DNA of 64,000 nucleotides from JBBSBL01 sp046330255 (GTDB lineage: Bacteria > Actinomycetota > Thermoleophilia > Solirubrobacterales > Solirubrobacteraceae). Within the stretch, counting starts at the first letter, position 1; every line of letters starts with the position of its first letter. The stretch is taken from NCBI GenBank assembly GCA_046330255.1, contig JAXLTC010000002.1, positions 990,737 to 1,054,736 on the forward strand. The letters run 5' to 3'. The position numbers and the translations under genes were made by a program. Under the pieces are notes generated by a model. It was not told the DNA's origin and did not search any database. It saw only the letters and a program-made list of their open reading frames with translations. Positions 10,627-17,784 of the stretch are shown piece after piece.

Positions 10627-12141
10627 TCAGCTCGCCGGCGAGAGGCGGTCGTCGAGCCAGCGCGCCACGCGCTCGAGCACGGCCGCCTCCTCCACGTCGG
10701 TGCGCACGCGACACACGACCGCGGGATCGAGCTCGTCCGGCGGCTCGAAGGCGTCGGCGAGCTCGAGCGCCACCTCCGCGGTCGCGTCCGAGACGCGGGT
10801 CGCCGAGCGCTGGCGGGCGAGCGCGCGTCGCGCCAGCTCCTCGCGCGGCACCTCGCACACGATCAGCGCCTTCGGCTCGGCGGCGCCCACGCCCTCCAGC
10901 AGCGCCGCGCGCAGCTCGCGCGAGCGGGCGGTCGCGTCGACGATCACGCCGGGGTGGCGGCGAAGCTCGGCGGCGGCGCGCGCTGCGAGCTCGCGGTAGG
11001 TCTCGATCGTCGCCGAGGGCCGGTAGGCGGAGGCGGGGGCGCGCTCGTGCGGCGCCAGGCCCGCCAGCGACTTGCGCACGACGTCCGAGGAGACGACGGG
11101 CAGCTCGAGCCGCTCGGCGAGCGCCGCGGCGAGCGTCGACTTTCCGCTCGCCGGCGGGCCCGTGACCAGCAGCACGACCGGCGCGCGGGCACGCCAGGCG
11201 AGCCTCTCCGCCAGCGCCGCGAGCGCGCGTGCCCCGCCGGCGTCACCGGCGATCAGCGCGACCTTCAGCCGCACCAGCGCGCGCTGCCAGGCGAACAGCG
11301 CGCGCAGCCGGGACCCGCCGGGGTCGCCGCCCGCTGCCGCGTAGGAGCGCACCAGCCGCTCGGCCGCCCCGCGCGCGCCGAGCCGCTCCAGGTCCATCGC
11401 CAGGAACGCCAGGTCCGACCCCACGTCGGCGCGGCGCAACCCGGGATCGAACTCGATGCGGTCGAAGACCATCGGCGGCTCGGACAGGATCACGTGCTCG
11501 GCCCGGATGTCGCCGTGCCCGTCGCGGCACAGGCCCCGGGCGGCGCGGGCGTCGAGCTCGGACGCGAAGCGCTCGGCCGCCGAGGCGGCGAAGCGCCGCC
11601 GGCCGTCGAGGGCCGGCGGCTCCTCGCCACGCGCGAGCTGCGCCACCTCGTCCACGTCCGAGCGCAGCCGGCGGGCGAACGGCTCGGCGCCGCCCTCGCA
11701 CCGCGCGGCCCCGCGGTGGAACGCCGCCAGGCGGTGGGCGACCTCGTCGACCCGGGAGCCTGCGAGCGTCCCGGCGCGCACGTGCGCCTCCATCGTCTGC
11801 GCCTCGTCGAAGCGGCGCATCTCGACGGCGTACTCGACCGCCGCCGGGTCCTCCCCCGCCGCCCCCAGCGCGACGCCGCCGGGCGTCCTCACCAGCGCGC
11901 GGACGCCGAGGTAGAGGCCGGGCGCGAGCGCGGCGTTGACCTCGACCTCCTCCCGGCAGGCCCTGAGCCGCCGCGGCAGCGTCGAGTAGTCCAGGAACGC
12001 GAGCGCGACGGGCTTCTTGACCTTGTAGGCGCGCTCACCGGCCAGCAGCACCCAGGCGCCGTGGGTCTCGCGCACGACCGCGTCGTCCGGGTCCCCGAGC
12101 GCGCGGATGAGGGCCGCCGGATCGATGGCGCCGGATTCCAT
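10627..12141 (-). CDS. APH-like kinase fused to a P-loop kinase domain
   Basis: A 504-residue two-domain protein. The N-terminal half resembles aminoglycoside-phosphotransferase/choline-kinase folds, with HGD at 209-211 (CRDGHGDIRAEH) and FDRIEFDP as metal motif. The C-terminal third is an AAA_33/gluconate-kinase-like P-loop domain with Walker A GPPASGKST (about 328-336). This arrangement is widespread and annotated as 'bifunctional aminoglycoside phosphotransferase/ATP-binding protein'; the substrate is unknown and resistance should not be assumed. ATG 12141 was preferred to one 17 codons upstream because CAGACT lies 7 bases before it. Divergent from badI. Confidence 0.78.
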   Translation of the reverse strand: MESGAIDPAALIRALGDPDDAVVRETHGAWVLLAGERAYKVKKPVALAFLDYSTLPRRLRACREEVEVNAALAPGLYLGVRALVRTPGGVALGAAGEDPAAVEYAVEMRRFDEAQTMEAHVRAGTLAGSRVDEVAHRLAAFHRGAARCEGGAEPFARRLRSDVDEVAQLARGEEPPALDGRRRFAASAAERFASELDARAARGLCRDGHGDIRAEHVILSEPPMVFDRIEFDPGLRRADVGSDLAFLAMDLERLGARGAAERLVRSYAAAGGDPGGSRLRALFAWQRALVRLKVALIAGDAGGARALAALAERLAWRARAPVVLLVTGPPASGKSTLAAALAERLELPVVSSDVVRKSLAGLAPHERAPASAYRPSATIETYRELAARAAAELRRHPGVIVDATARSRELRAALLEGVGAAEPKALIVCEVPREELARRALARQRSATRVSDATAEVALELADAFEPPDELDPAVVCRVRTDVEEAAVLERVARWLDDRLSPAS

Positions 12142-12172
12142 GCCGGCCAGTCTGATCGAGCGCGCCGCGGGG

Positions 12173-12178
12173 TACGTT
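12173..12178 (+). promoter_or_regulatory. -10 element TACGTT of badI
   Basis: TACGTT is followed by 6 bases and then the ATG at 12185, the leaderless geometry seen elsewhere in the window. It would drive the badI-badH pair. Confidence 0.5.
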
Positions 12179-12184
12179 GTCGCC

Positions 12185-12976
12185 ATGACCACCTACGAAG
12201 ACATCCGATACGAGCTCGACGGGCCGACCGCCGTCATCACGATCGACCGGCCCGAGCGCTACAACGCCTTTCGCGGGCGGACCGTCGAGGAGCTGATCGC
12301 GGCGTTCCGCGCCGCGTGGGCCGACCGGGCGGTCCGCTGCGTGGTGCTGACCGGCGCGGGCGACAAGGCGTTCTGCAGCGGCGGGGACGTGAAGCAGCGG
12401 GCCGAGACCGGCGACTACGGCCCGACCGAGAGCGGGCTCTTCGAGATCGGCCACCTCCACAGGCTGATCCGCGAGATCCCCAAGCCGGTGATCGCGGCCG
12501 TCAACGGCGTCGCGATCGGCGGCGGCCACGTGCTGCACGTCCTCTGCGACCTCTCGATCGCCGGCGAGAACGCCCGCTTCGGCCAGGCCGGCCCGCGCGT
12601 GGGCTCCTTCGACGCCGGCCTGGGAACGGCGTTCCTGGCCCGCGTCGTCGGGGAGAAGCGCGCGCGGGAGATCTGGTACCTGTGCCGCCAGTACGACGCG
12701 GCGACCGCCGAACGCTGGGGACTCGTCAACGCGGTCGTCCCGCAGGCGGAGGTGGTCGCCGAGGCGAAGCGCTGGGCGGGCGAGATCGCGCGGATGAGCC
12801 CGACCGCGATCACGTTCCTCAAGCACTCCTTCAACGCGGACACCGATCACCAGGGCGGCATCGGCCACATCGCCGACGCGGGCCTCGAGCTGTTTCTCGA
12901 GACGGACGAGGGCCGCGAGGGAGCGGCCGCGTTCGCGGAGAAGCGCGAGCCCGACTTCGCGCAGTTCGCGCGATGA
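12185..12976 (+). CDS. badI: 2-ketocyclohexanecarboxyl-CoA hydrolase (BadI-like)
   Basis: Crotonase-fold enzyme of 263 residues. BadI opens the ring of 2-ketocyclohexane-1-carboxyl-CoA hydrolytically to pimelyl-CoA. Recognisable BadI features: RPERYNAFRG near the N-terminus, AFCSGGD, AIGGGHVL (oxyanion loop), and FGQAGPRVGSFDAGLGTAFLARVVGEKRAREIWY, which is close to the Rhodopseudomonas protein as I remember it (matched by eye). Its stop overlaps the start of badH in ATGA, and the pairing with a BadH-like dehydrogenase strengthens the call. A 1,4-dihydroxy-2-naphthoyl-CoA synthase (MenB) relative is the main alternative. Confidence 0.82.
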   Translation: MTTYEDIRYELDGPTAVITIDRPERYNAFRGRTVEELIAAFRAAWADRAVRCVVLTGAGDKAFCSGGDVKQRAETGDYGPTESGLFEIGHLHRLIREIPKPVIAAVNGVAIGGGHVLHVLCDLSIAGENARFGQAGPRVGSFDAGLGTAFLARVVGEKRAREIWYLCRQYDAATAERWGLVNAVVPQAEVVAEAKRWAGEIARMSPTAITFLKHSFNADTDHQGGIGHIADAGLELFLETDEGREGAAAFAEKREPDFAQFAR

Positions 12977-13725
12977 GCGCGACGATCGACCTCGCGGGCC
13001 GCGTCGCGGTGGTCACGGGGGCGGCGTCGGGCATCGGGCGCGCGATCGCGTCCTCGCTCGCCGAGGCCGGCGCCACCGTCGCCGCCGTCGACCGCGACGC
13101 CGACGGCGTGCGCGCGACCGCCGAGCGGATCGGCGCCCGGAGCACCGGCCACACCGCAGATCTCATCGACCCCGCCGCGGTGCTGCGCATGCGTGACGAG
13201 GTCACGGCGGCCCACGGGCCGCCCGACGCGCTCGTCAACGCCGCCGGATGGGACCGCATCGAGCCGTTCATGGACAACGACGACGAGCTCTGGCAGACCC
13301 TGACCGCGATCAACCTGCTCGCCCCGATCCGGGTCAGCCACGCGTTCCTGCGGCCGATCATCGATGCCGGCGCCCGCGCCCGCATCGTCAACATCGCCAG
13401 CGACGCGGGGCGAGTGGGCAGCAGCGGCGAGACCGTGTACGCGGCCGCAAAGGGCGGCGTGATCGCCTTCACCAAGTCGCTCGCCCGCGAGATGGCGCGC
13501 CACGAGATCACGGTCAACTGCGTGTGTCCCGGCCCCACCGACACGCCGCTGCTGGCCTCGATGCCCGAGCGGCTGCGCGCCGGCGTCGAGCGGGCGATCC
13601 CGCTGCGGCGCGTCGCCGAGCCCGGGGAGATCGCCGACGCCGTCCTGTTCCTCGCCTCCGATCGCGCCGCCTATGTCACCGGCCAGGTCCTGAGCGTCAG
13701 CGGCGGGCTGACGATGGCGGGTTGA
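12973..13725 (+). CDS. badH: 2-hydroxycyclohexanecarboxyl-CoA dehydrogenase (BadH-like)
   Basis: Short-chain dehydrogenase of 250 residues. It has TGAASGIG (nucleotide binding), the catalytic Ser and YAAAK (VGSSGETVYAAAK), and the tail QVLSVSGGLTMAG. The stretches IVNIASDAGRVGSSGE and VCPGPTDTPLL are characteristic of BadH, which oxidises 2-hydroxycyclohexane-1-carboxyl-CoA to the 2-keto form that BadI cleaves. It is translationally coupled to badI (ATGA). The rest of a cyclohexanecarboxylate pathway (CoA ligase, dehydrogenase, hydratase) is not adjacent. Its last 29 bases overlap the convergent MFS gene. Confidence 0.8.
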   Translation: MSATIDLAGRVAVVTGAASGIGRAIASSLAEAGATVAAVDRDADGVRATAERIGARSTGHTADLIDPAAVLRMRDEVTAAHGPPDALVNAAGWDRIEPFMDNDDELWQTLTAINLLAPIRVSHAFLRPIIDAGARARIVNIASDAGRVGSSGETVYAAAKGGVIAFTKSLAREMARHEITVNCVCPGPTDTPLLASMPERLRAGVERAIPLRRVAEPGEIADAVLFLASDRAAYVTGQVLSVSGGLTMAG

Positions 13726-14962
13726 GGCGCCGCCCCCGCCCGGGCATGTCGCCCAGCACCCACAGACCCGAGGCGGCCGTCAGCCCTGCGACGATCGCGA
13801 TCGCGCCGCCGTAGCCGAGCGCGTCGGCGACGGCGCCGGCGATCAGGGCACCGAGCGCGTAGCCCATGTCGCGCCAGAAGCGGTAGACGCCAACGACGGG
13901 CGCGCGCGCGATCGGGGTGACGGCGTCGGAGATCGCCGCGATCAGGGTCGGGTAGACGAGCGCCGTGCCCACGCCGAGACCGGCCGCCGTGCCGGCGGCG
14001 ATTGCCACGTTCCCCGCGCTCGTGGCGAGAACGCCGAGTGCGGCGGCCTGGAGCAGCATGCCGGCGACGATCAGCGGCTTGCGCCCGGCCGTGTCGGACC
14101 AGTGCCCGGTAGCGATCTGCGCGACCGACCAAACACCCGGGTAGATGGCGGCGACGAGGCCGATCCCGCCGACGGTCGCGCCGTGCGCCGCGAGATACAG
14201 TGGCACGAGCCCCCAGGCGAGCCCGTCGTTGAGGTTGTTCACGAGGCCGGCCTGAGAGCAGGCGCGGAGCGCCGGCACCCGGTAGCTGGCCTGCGCAAAG
14301 GCCTCACGCAGCCGCGGCGGCGTGCTGTCGGCCTCGCCATGGTGCGTCGCCTGCTCCAGCGCGACGTGCGCCGCCGTGTCGCGCACGAACAGGACCGACA
14401 GCAGGAACGCGGACAGCGCGACCGCGGCACCGAGGACCACGACAACGTCGCGAGCCGCGAACGAGGCCGCCAGCCAGCCGGCCAGACCCGCAGCCAGGGC
14501 TACGCCGCCGTAGCCGGCGGCCTCGTTGAGCCCCAGCGCCAGGCCCCGGCGCCTGGGCCCGACCAGGTCGATCTTCATCACAACGGTCATCGACCAGGTG
14601 AGCCCCTGGTTGATACCCAGCAGAACGTTGGCGGCGACCACCCATGCCCAGTTCGGAGCCACGTCGATCAGCAGCGGCACGGGCAACGCGAGGGCCCACC
14701 CGGCCACCAGCAGGCGGCGGCGCCCGGCGCGCTCGGCGAGCGCGCCCGCGCCCAGATTGGTCAGGGCCTTGGCGAGGCCGAACGCGACGATGAACGAGAG
14801 CACCGCCGCGCTGGAAGCCAGGCCGAACTCGTCGCGCCCGACGAGCGGCAGGGTCGAGCGCTCGAGTCCGACCATCATGCCGACGAACGCGTTGATCGCG
14901 ACCAGCAACGAGAACTGCCCGGCGTTCTCGCGCAGCCCCAGCCGGACGCGTGCGGCGCTCAT
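13697..14962 (-). CDS. MFS transporter of the sulfur cluster
   Basis: A 421-residue, 12-helix major facilitator protein with internal duplication; the loops GALAERAGRRRLL and GHWSDTAGRKPLI are the conserved MFS loop-2/loop-8 motifs. Its ATG overlaps the stop of the persulfide-dioxygenase-like gene (ATGA), so the two are one transcription unit. By context it may move a sulfur compound, such as sulfite or thiosulfate, or export another anion (inference). Confidence 0.78.
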   Translation of the reverse strand: MSAARVRLGLRENAGQFSLLVAINAFVGMMVGLERSTLPLVGRDEFGLASSAAVLSFIVAFGLAKALTNLGAGALAERAGRRRLLVAGWALALPVPLLIDVAPNWAWVVAANVLLGINQGLTWSMTVVMKIDLVGPRRRGLALGLNEAAGYGGVALAAGLAGWLAASFAARDVVVVLGAAVALSAFLLSVLFVRDTAAHVALEQATHHGEADSTPPRLREAFAQASYRVPALRACSQAGLVNNLNDGLAWGLVPLYLAAHGATVGGIGLVAAIYPGVWSVAQIATGHWSDTAGRKPLIVAGMLLQAAALGVLATSAGNVAIAAGTAAGLGVGTALVYPTLIAAISDAVTPIARAPVVGVYRFWRDMGYALGALIAGAVADALGYGGAIAIVAGLTAASGLWVLGDMPGRGRRLNPPSSARR

Positions 14963-15723
14963 GCGTGCTTGGCGAGCCGGCGGCCTGCTCGGTTGGCGGC
15001 GACGATCGCCGCCTGGTGCTCGGGGGCGGGCGGGATGTCGGTCGTCAGCGCCTCGACGAAGGCCTCCTCGGAGCCGAACCGCAGCGCGGTGTTGCGACGG
15101 CGCTCGTAGCCGATCGTCGATGCCGGGTTCGCCGAGAGCCCGCGCCCGCAGACCGACCCCGAGTAGTGCGACGGGTAGAGCGCGAGGTGGTCCGGCAGCG
15201 TCAGCAGCCGCTCGGTCAGCGAACGGTGCATCATGCGCGCCATCTGCTCGACGGTGTGCTCGCCGCCGGCGTGCAGGTCCGGCCGGCCGGCGTCGCCCAC
15301 CAGCAGCGCATCGCCGGTCATGACGAGCCACGGCTCGTCGCCGCGCGTGTGGTCGACCACCACGTAGGAGTGGTGCGCGAGCGCGTGGCCGGGGGTGGCA
15401 ATCGCGCGGACATCGACGTTGCCGAGCATCACGACCTCGCCGTCGGCGAGCGCATGGTGCCCGAACTCCACGCCGGAGCCTTCCGGCATGTACGCGGTCG
15501 CGCCCGTGCGCGCGACCAGCTCCGCCATCCCCGAAACGTGGTCGGCCTGCACGTGCGTGTCGAGGACGGCGAGGATCTCCGCGCCCTGCGACGTTGCGTG
15601 CGCGATGTAGTCGTCGACCAGGTCGACGTGCGGATCGACGACGGCGAATGCGCGCTCGGACTTGCAGCCGAACACGTAGGAGGCGCACGCGGTCTCGTCG
15701 TTCAGGAGCTGGCGAAAGTACAT
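14959..15723 (-). CDS. Persulfide-dioxygenase-like MBL protein (ETHE1 family)
   Basis: A 254-residue MBL-fold protein. It has THVQADHVSG (His57, Asp61, His62), His113 in PGHALAHH and Asp138 in TGDALLVGDAGRPDL, the mononuclear iron layout of ETHE1-type persulfide dioxygenases, which oxidise glutathione or other low-molecular-weight persulfides to sulfite. In an actinobacterium the thiol could be mycothiol (inference). ATG 15723 was chosen over one 12 codons upstream because the upstream stretch lies in the regulatory region. It is co-transcribed with the MFS gene and divergent from the ArsR-rhodanese gene. Confidence 0.8.
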   Translation of the reverse strand: MYFRQLLNDETACASYVFGCKSERAFAVVDPHVDLVDDYIAHATSQGAEILAVLDTHVQADHVSGMAELVARTGATAYMPEGSGVEFGHHALADGEVVMLGNVDVRAIATPGHALAHHSYVVVDHTRGDEPWLVMTGDALLVGDAGRPDLHAGGEHTVEQMARMMHRSLTERLLTLPDHLALYPSHYSGSVCGRGLSANPASTIGYERRRNTALRFGSEEAFVEALTTDIPPAPEHQAAIVAANRAGRRLAKHA

Positions 15724-15763
15724 GTCGGGCCTCGATCCGTTCAAGACTGGGCTTGACAAGCTA

Positions 15764-15779
15764 TCAAGATATCTATTGA
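15764..15779. promoter_or_regulatory. Candidate ArsR-type operator between divergent sulfur genes
   Basis: TCAA and TTGA are arranged as inverted half-sites around 8 bases, in an AT-rich island just upstream of the ArsR-rhodanese start. A TTGACA (15753-15758) lies next to it and could be a -35 box for the rightward gene. The position suits a repressor controlling both directions. Confidence 0.4.
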
Positions 15780-15783
15780 CTGC

Positions 15784-16458
15784 GTGAAAATGGGATCCCG
15801 GGCCGAGAAGAGCGCGCTGTTCGAGGCGATCGCGCTGATGGGTAAGGCGTTCGCGAGCCCCGTGCGCCTGGAGCTGCTGGACCTACTCGCGCAGGCGCCC
15901 CGGACCGTCGACGAGCTCGCCCGGGCCAGCGGCCAGTCCTCGGCAAACGCCTCCCAGCACCTACAGGCGCTGTATGCGGCCGGCCTGGTCACGCGGACGC
16001 GCGAGGGGACGAGCACCCGCTACGCGCTGGCCGGCGACGAGGTGCTGTCGCTGTGGCTCGCGCTGCGGGACGCTTCAGTCGCGCGGCTCGGGGACGTGGA
16101 GCGCGCAGCCCGCGACTACCTGGGCGAGGAGGTCGACGCAATCGGCCGCGAGGAGCTTGTGGCCCGGCTGCGCTCCGGCGACGTGGTGCTCGTCGATGTG
16201 CGCCCGACCGAGGAGTTCGCGGCCGGGCACATCGAAGGGGCGCGCTCGATCCCGATCGAGGAGCTTCGGGGCCGGCTCGCCGAGCTGCCCGCCGACCGCG
16301 AGATCGTGGCCTACTGCCGCGGCCCGTTCTGCGCCTACGCGCACGAGGCCGTCCGCACGCTGGACGCGGCCGGGCGCAGGGCGCGGCGCTTGGAGGACGG
16401 CTGGCCGGAGTGGCGCCTCTGCGAGCGGCCATCCGCGCGACGGCGTAGGGCGGCGTGA
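15784..16458 (+). CDS. ArsR-family regulator fused to a rhodanese domain
   Basis: A 224-residue fusion. Residues 10-85 form a winged helix of the ArsR type (TVDELARASGQSSANASQHLQALYAAGLV is the recognition region). Residues 120-213 are a rhodanese domain, with the persulfide-carrying Cys178 in AYCRGPFC and a second Cys183. The HTH part has no cysteine, so it is not a classical metal or SqrR-like dithiol sensor; if it senses sulfane sulfur it must do so through the rhodanese cysteines (inference). GTG 15784 gives a leaderless reading; ATG 15790 is equally possible. It heads a unit with the methyltransferase and DsrE genes. Confidence 0.85.
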   Translation: MKMGSRAEKSALFEAIALMGKAFASPVRLELLDLLAQAPRTVDELARASGQSSANASQHLQALYAAGLVTRTREGTSTRYALAGDEVLSLWLALRDASVARLGDVERAARDYLGEEVDAIGREELVARLRSGDVVLVDVRPTEEFAAGHIEGARSIPIEELRGRLAELPADREIVAYCRGPFCAYAHEAVRTLDAAGRRARRLEDGWPEWRLCERPSARRRRAA

Positions 16459-16562
16459 CGTCATGCGCGACCGTGACCGCGACCAACCTCTGCCTTCCGC
16501 CCGAGCTGTTCGCCTGGCTGGAGCGCCGGCGCGCGGCACGGAGCACGATCACCCGACCCTGA
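16455..16562 (+). CDS. Possible 35-residue peptide with two cysteines
   Basis: A GTG overlapping the upstream stop as GTGA opens a 35-codon frame that ends 13 bases before the methyltransferase start. The peptide begins VTSCATVTATNLCLPPELF and continues WLERRRAARS; it has two cysteines and a short amphipathic segment. It fills the gap between two operon genes with the coupling seen elsewhere here. No family recognised; it may be chance. Confidence 0.25.
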   Translation: MTSCATVTATNLCLPPELFAWLERRRAARSTITRP

Positions 16563-16575
16563 GGGGGGAACGCCG

Positions 16576-17355
16576 ATGACCACCGTAGCCCGCGGGCTCG
16601 ACACCGTCGAGCTCGAGCAGCGCGTCAAGACCATGTACGACAAGGTCGCGCAGGAGCCCGACCGTGACTTCCACTTCGAGACGGGCCGCCCGCTCGCCGA
16701 GCGCCTGGGCTACCCCGCCGCCGACCTGGACCGCATCCCCGCCGCGTCGATCGAATCGTTCGCCGGCGTTGGCCACTTTCTCGACCTGGCCGCTCTGCGG
16801 CCAGGCGAGACGGTGCTCGACCTGGGCAGCGGCTCCGGCATGGACAGCTTCCTCGCCGCGAACCAGGTCGGCGCCGACGGCCAGGTGATCGGCGTCGACA
16901 TGACGGCCGCGCAGCTCACCAAGGCTCGGCGGCTGGCCGACGAGGGCGGTTTCGCCCAGGCCGACTTCCGCGAGGGCCTCATCGAGACCCCGCCCGTCGA
17001 TGAGGGGAGCGTCGACTGCGTCATCTCCAACGGGGTCATCAACCTCTCCCCCGACAAGCCAGGGGTGTTCGCGGCCGCAGCCCGCGGTCTGCGGCCGGGC
17101 GGGCGGCTTGCGCTCGCCGACATCGTCACCGAGCGGCGACTGCCCGAGGGAGTCACCTGCGACGCCGCGCTGTGGGCGGCGTGCATCGGAGGGGCGATGC
17201 AGCGCGACGGCTACCGCGCCGTGATCCAGGAGGCGGGCTTCACGATCGAGGGGTGGCGCACCAACGCCGAGTACCGCTTCGTCTCCGACCGCGCCGAGAC
17301 CGCCACCCGCAAGTACGGCGTCATGAGCATCTCGCTGCTGGCGGTGCGGCCATGA
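16576..17355 (+). CDS. SAM-dependent methyltransferase (ArsM-like fold)
   Basis: Class-I methyltransferase of 259 residues. The SAM motif is LDLGSGSGMD (about 82-90), with GVDMT as the acidic loop. ISNGVINLSPDKP aligns with the arsenite-methyltransferase motif, but the arsenic-binding Cys is Gly153 here, and there is no N-terminal Cys cluster like that of the true ArsM-like protein at 31454. Arsenite methylation is therefore unlikely. In this cluster, methylation of sulfide or a thiol would be a reasonable guess (inference only). GGGGGGAA precedes the ATG. Its stop overlaps the DsrE start. Confidence 0.75.
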   Translation: MTTVARGLDTVELEQRVKTMYDKVAQEPDRDFHFETGRPLAERLGYPAADLDRIPAASIESFAGVGHFLDLAALRPGETVLDLGSGSGMDSFLAANQVGADGQVIGVDMTAAQLTKARRLADEGGFAQADFREGLIETPPVDEGSVDCVISNGVINLSPDKPGVFAAAARGLRPGGRLALADIVTERRLPEGVTCDAALWAACIGGAMQRDGYRAVIQEAGFTIEGWRTNAEYRFVSDRAETATRKYGVMSISLLAVRP

Positions 17356-17717
17356 GCGCCAAGGTCGTCATCAACCTCGCGACCGGGATGGAGGACTCCG
17401 AGCGCGTGATGATCGCGTTCCTAGTCGGGGGCGCGGCTGCGGCGGAGGGCAAGCAGGTCGCGATGTTCCTGACCAAGGACGCCGTCCACGTCGCGGTGCC
17501 GGGCACGACCGAGGGCGAGGCGTGCGAGGGCTGCCCACCGCTGGAGCGGCTGTTCGCACAGTACGCCGAGAGCGGCGGCGAGCTCCTCGTGTGCCCGATC
17601 TGCCTGACCTCGCGAGGGCTGGACGGGGTGGAGCTCGTCGCCAACGCGCGCGTCGGCGGCGCGACGCCGCTGTGGGAGTGGATCGGGGAGGAGGCGGCGG
17701 CCGTGTTCAGCTACTGA
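17352..17717 (+). CDS. DsrE/DsrF-like sulfur-relay protein
   Basis: A 121-residue DsrE-fold protein. The N-terminus AKVVINLATGMEDSERVMIAFLVGGAAAAEGKQVAMFL and the cysteine-containing loop LLVCPICL are typical. Two more cysteines lie in EACEGCPPL. Members carry persulfide sulfur on cysteines or serve as sulfurtransferases. It starts in ATGA overlap with the methyltransferase stop and ends the rightward unit of the sulfur cluster. Confidence 0.8.
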   Translation: MSAKVVINLATGMEDSERVMIAFLVGGAAAAEGKQVAMFLTKDAVHVAVPGTTEGEACEGCPPLERLFAQYAESGGELLVCPICLTSRGLDGVELVANARVGGATPLWEWIGEEAAAVFSY

Positions 17718-17784
17718 GGATGCGCATCGCTGAACTCGCCGGCCATCCGCGGGGTGGTACGCCCGAGGCCGAGGCCCCGATCGG

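Noticed and set aside
10627..12141. Calling the APH-like protein an antibiotic-resistance enzyme
   Set aside because: The APH-like/P-loop fusion is a widespread chromosomal family with no shown resistance role.
9652..13725. A 1357-codon open frame that ends as the BadH-like protein
   Set aside because: Only the last 250 codons make sense; the ATG at 12973 coupled to badI is the real start.
15784..16458. Reading the ArsR-rhodanese protein as a rhodanese gene plus separate regulator
   Set aside because: One uninterrupted frame with both domains and no internal start signal.
16576..17355. Naming this methyltransferase arsM
   Set aside because: The conserved arsenic-binding Cys is Gly and there is no N-terminal Cys cluster; context is sulfur, not arsenic.
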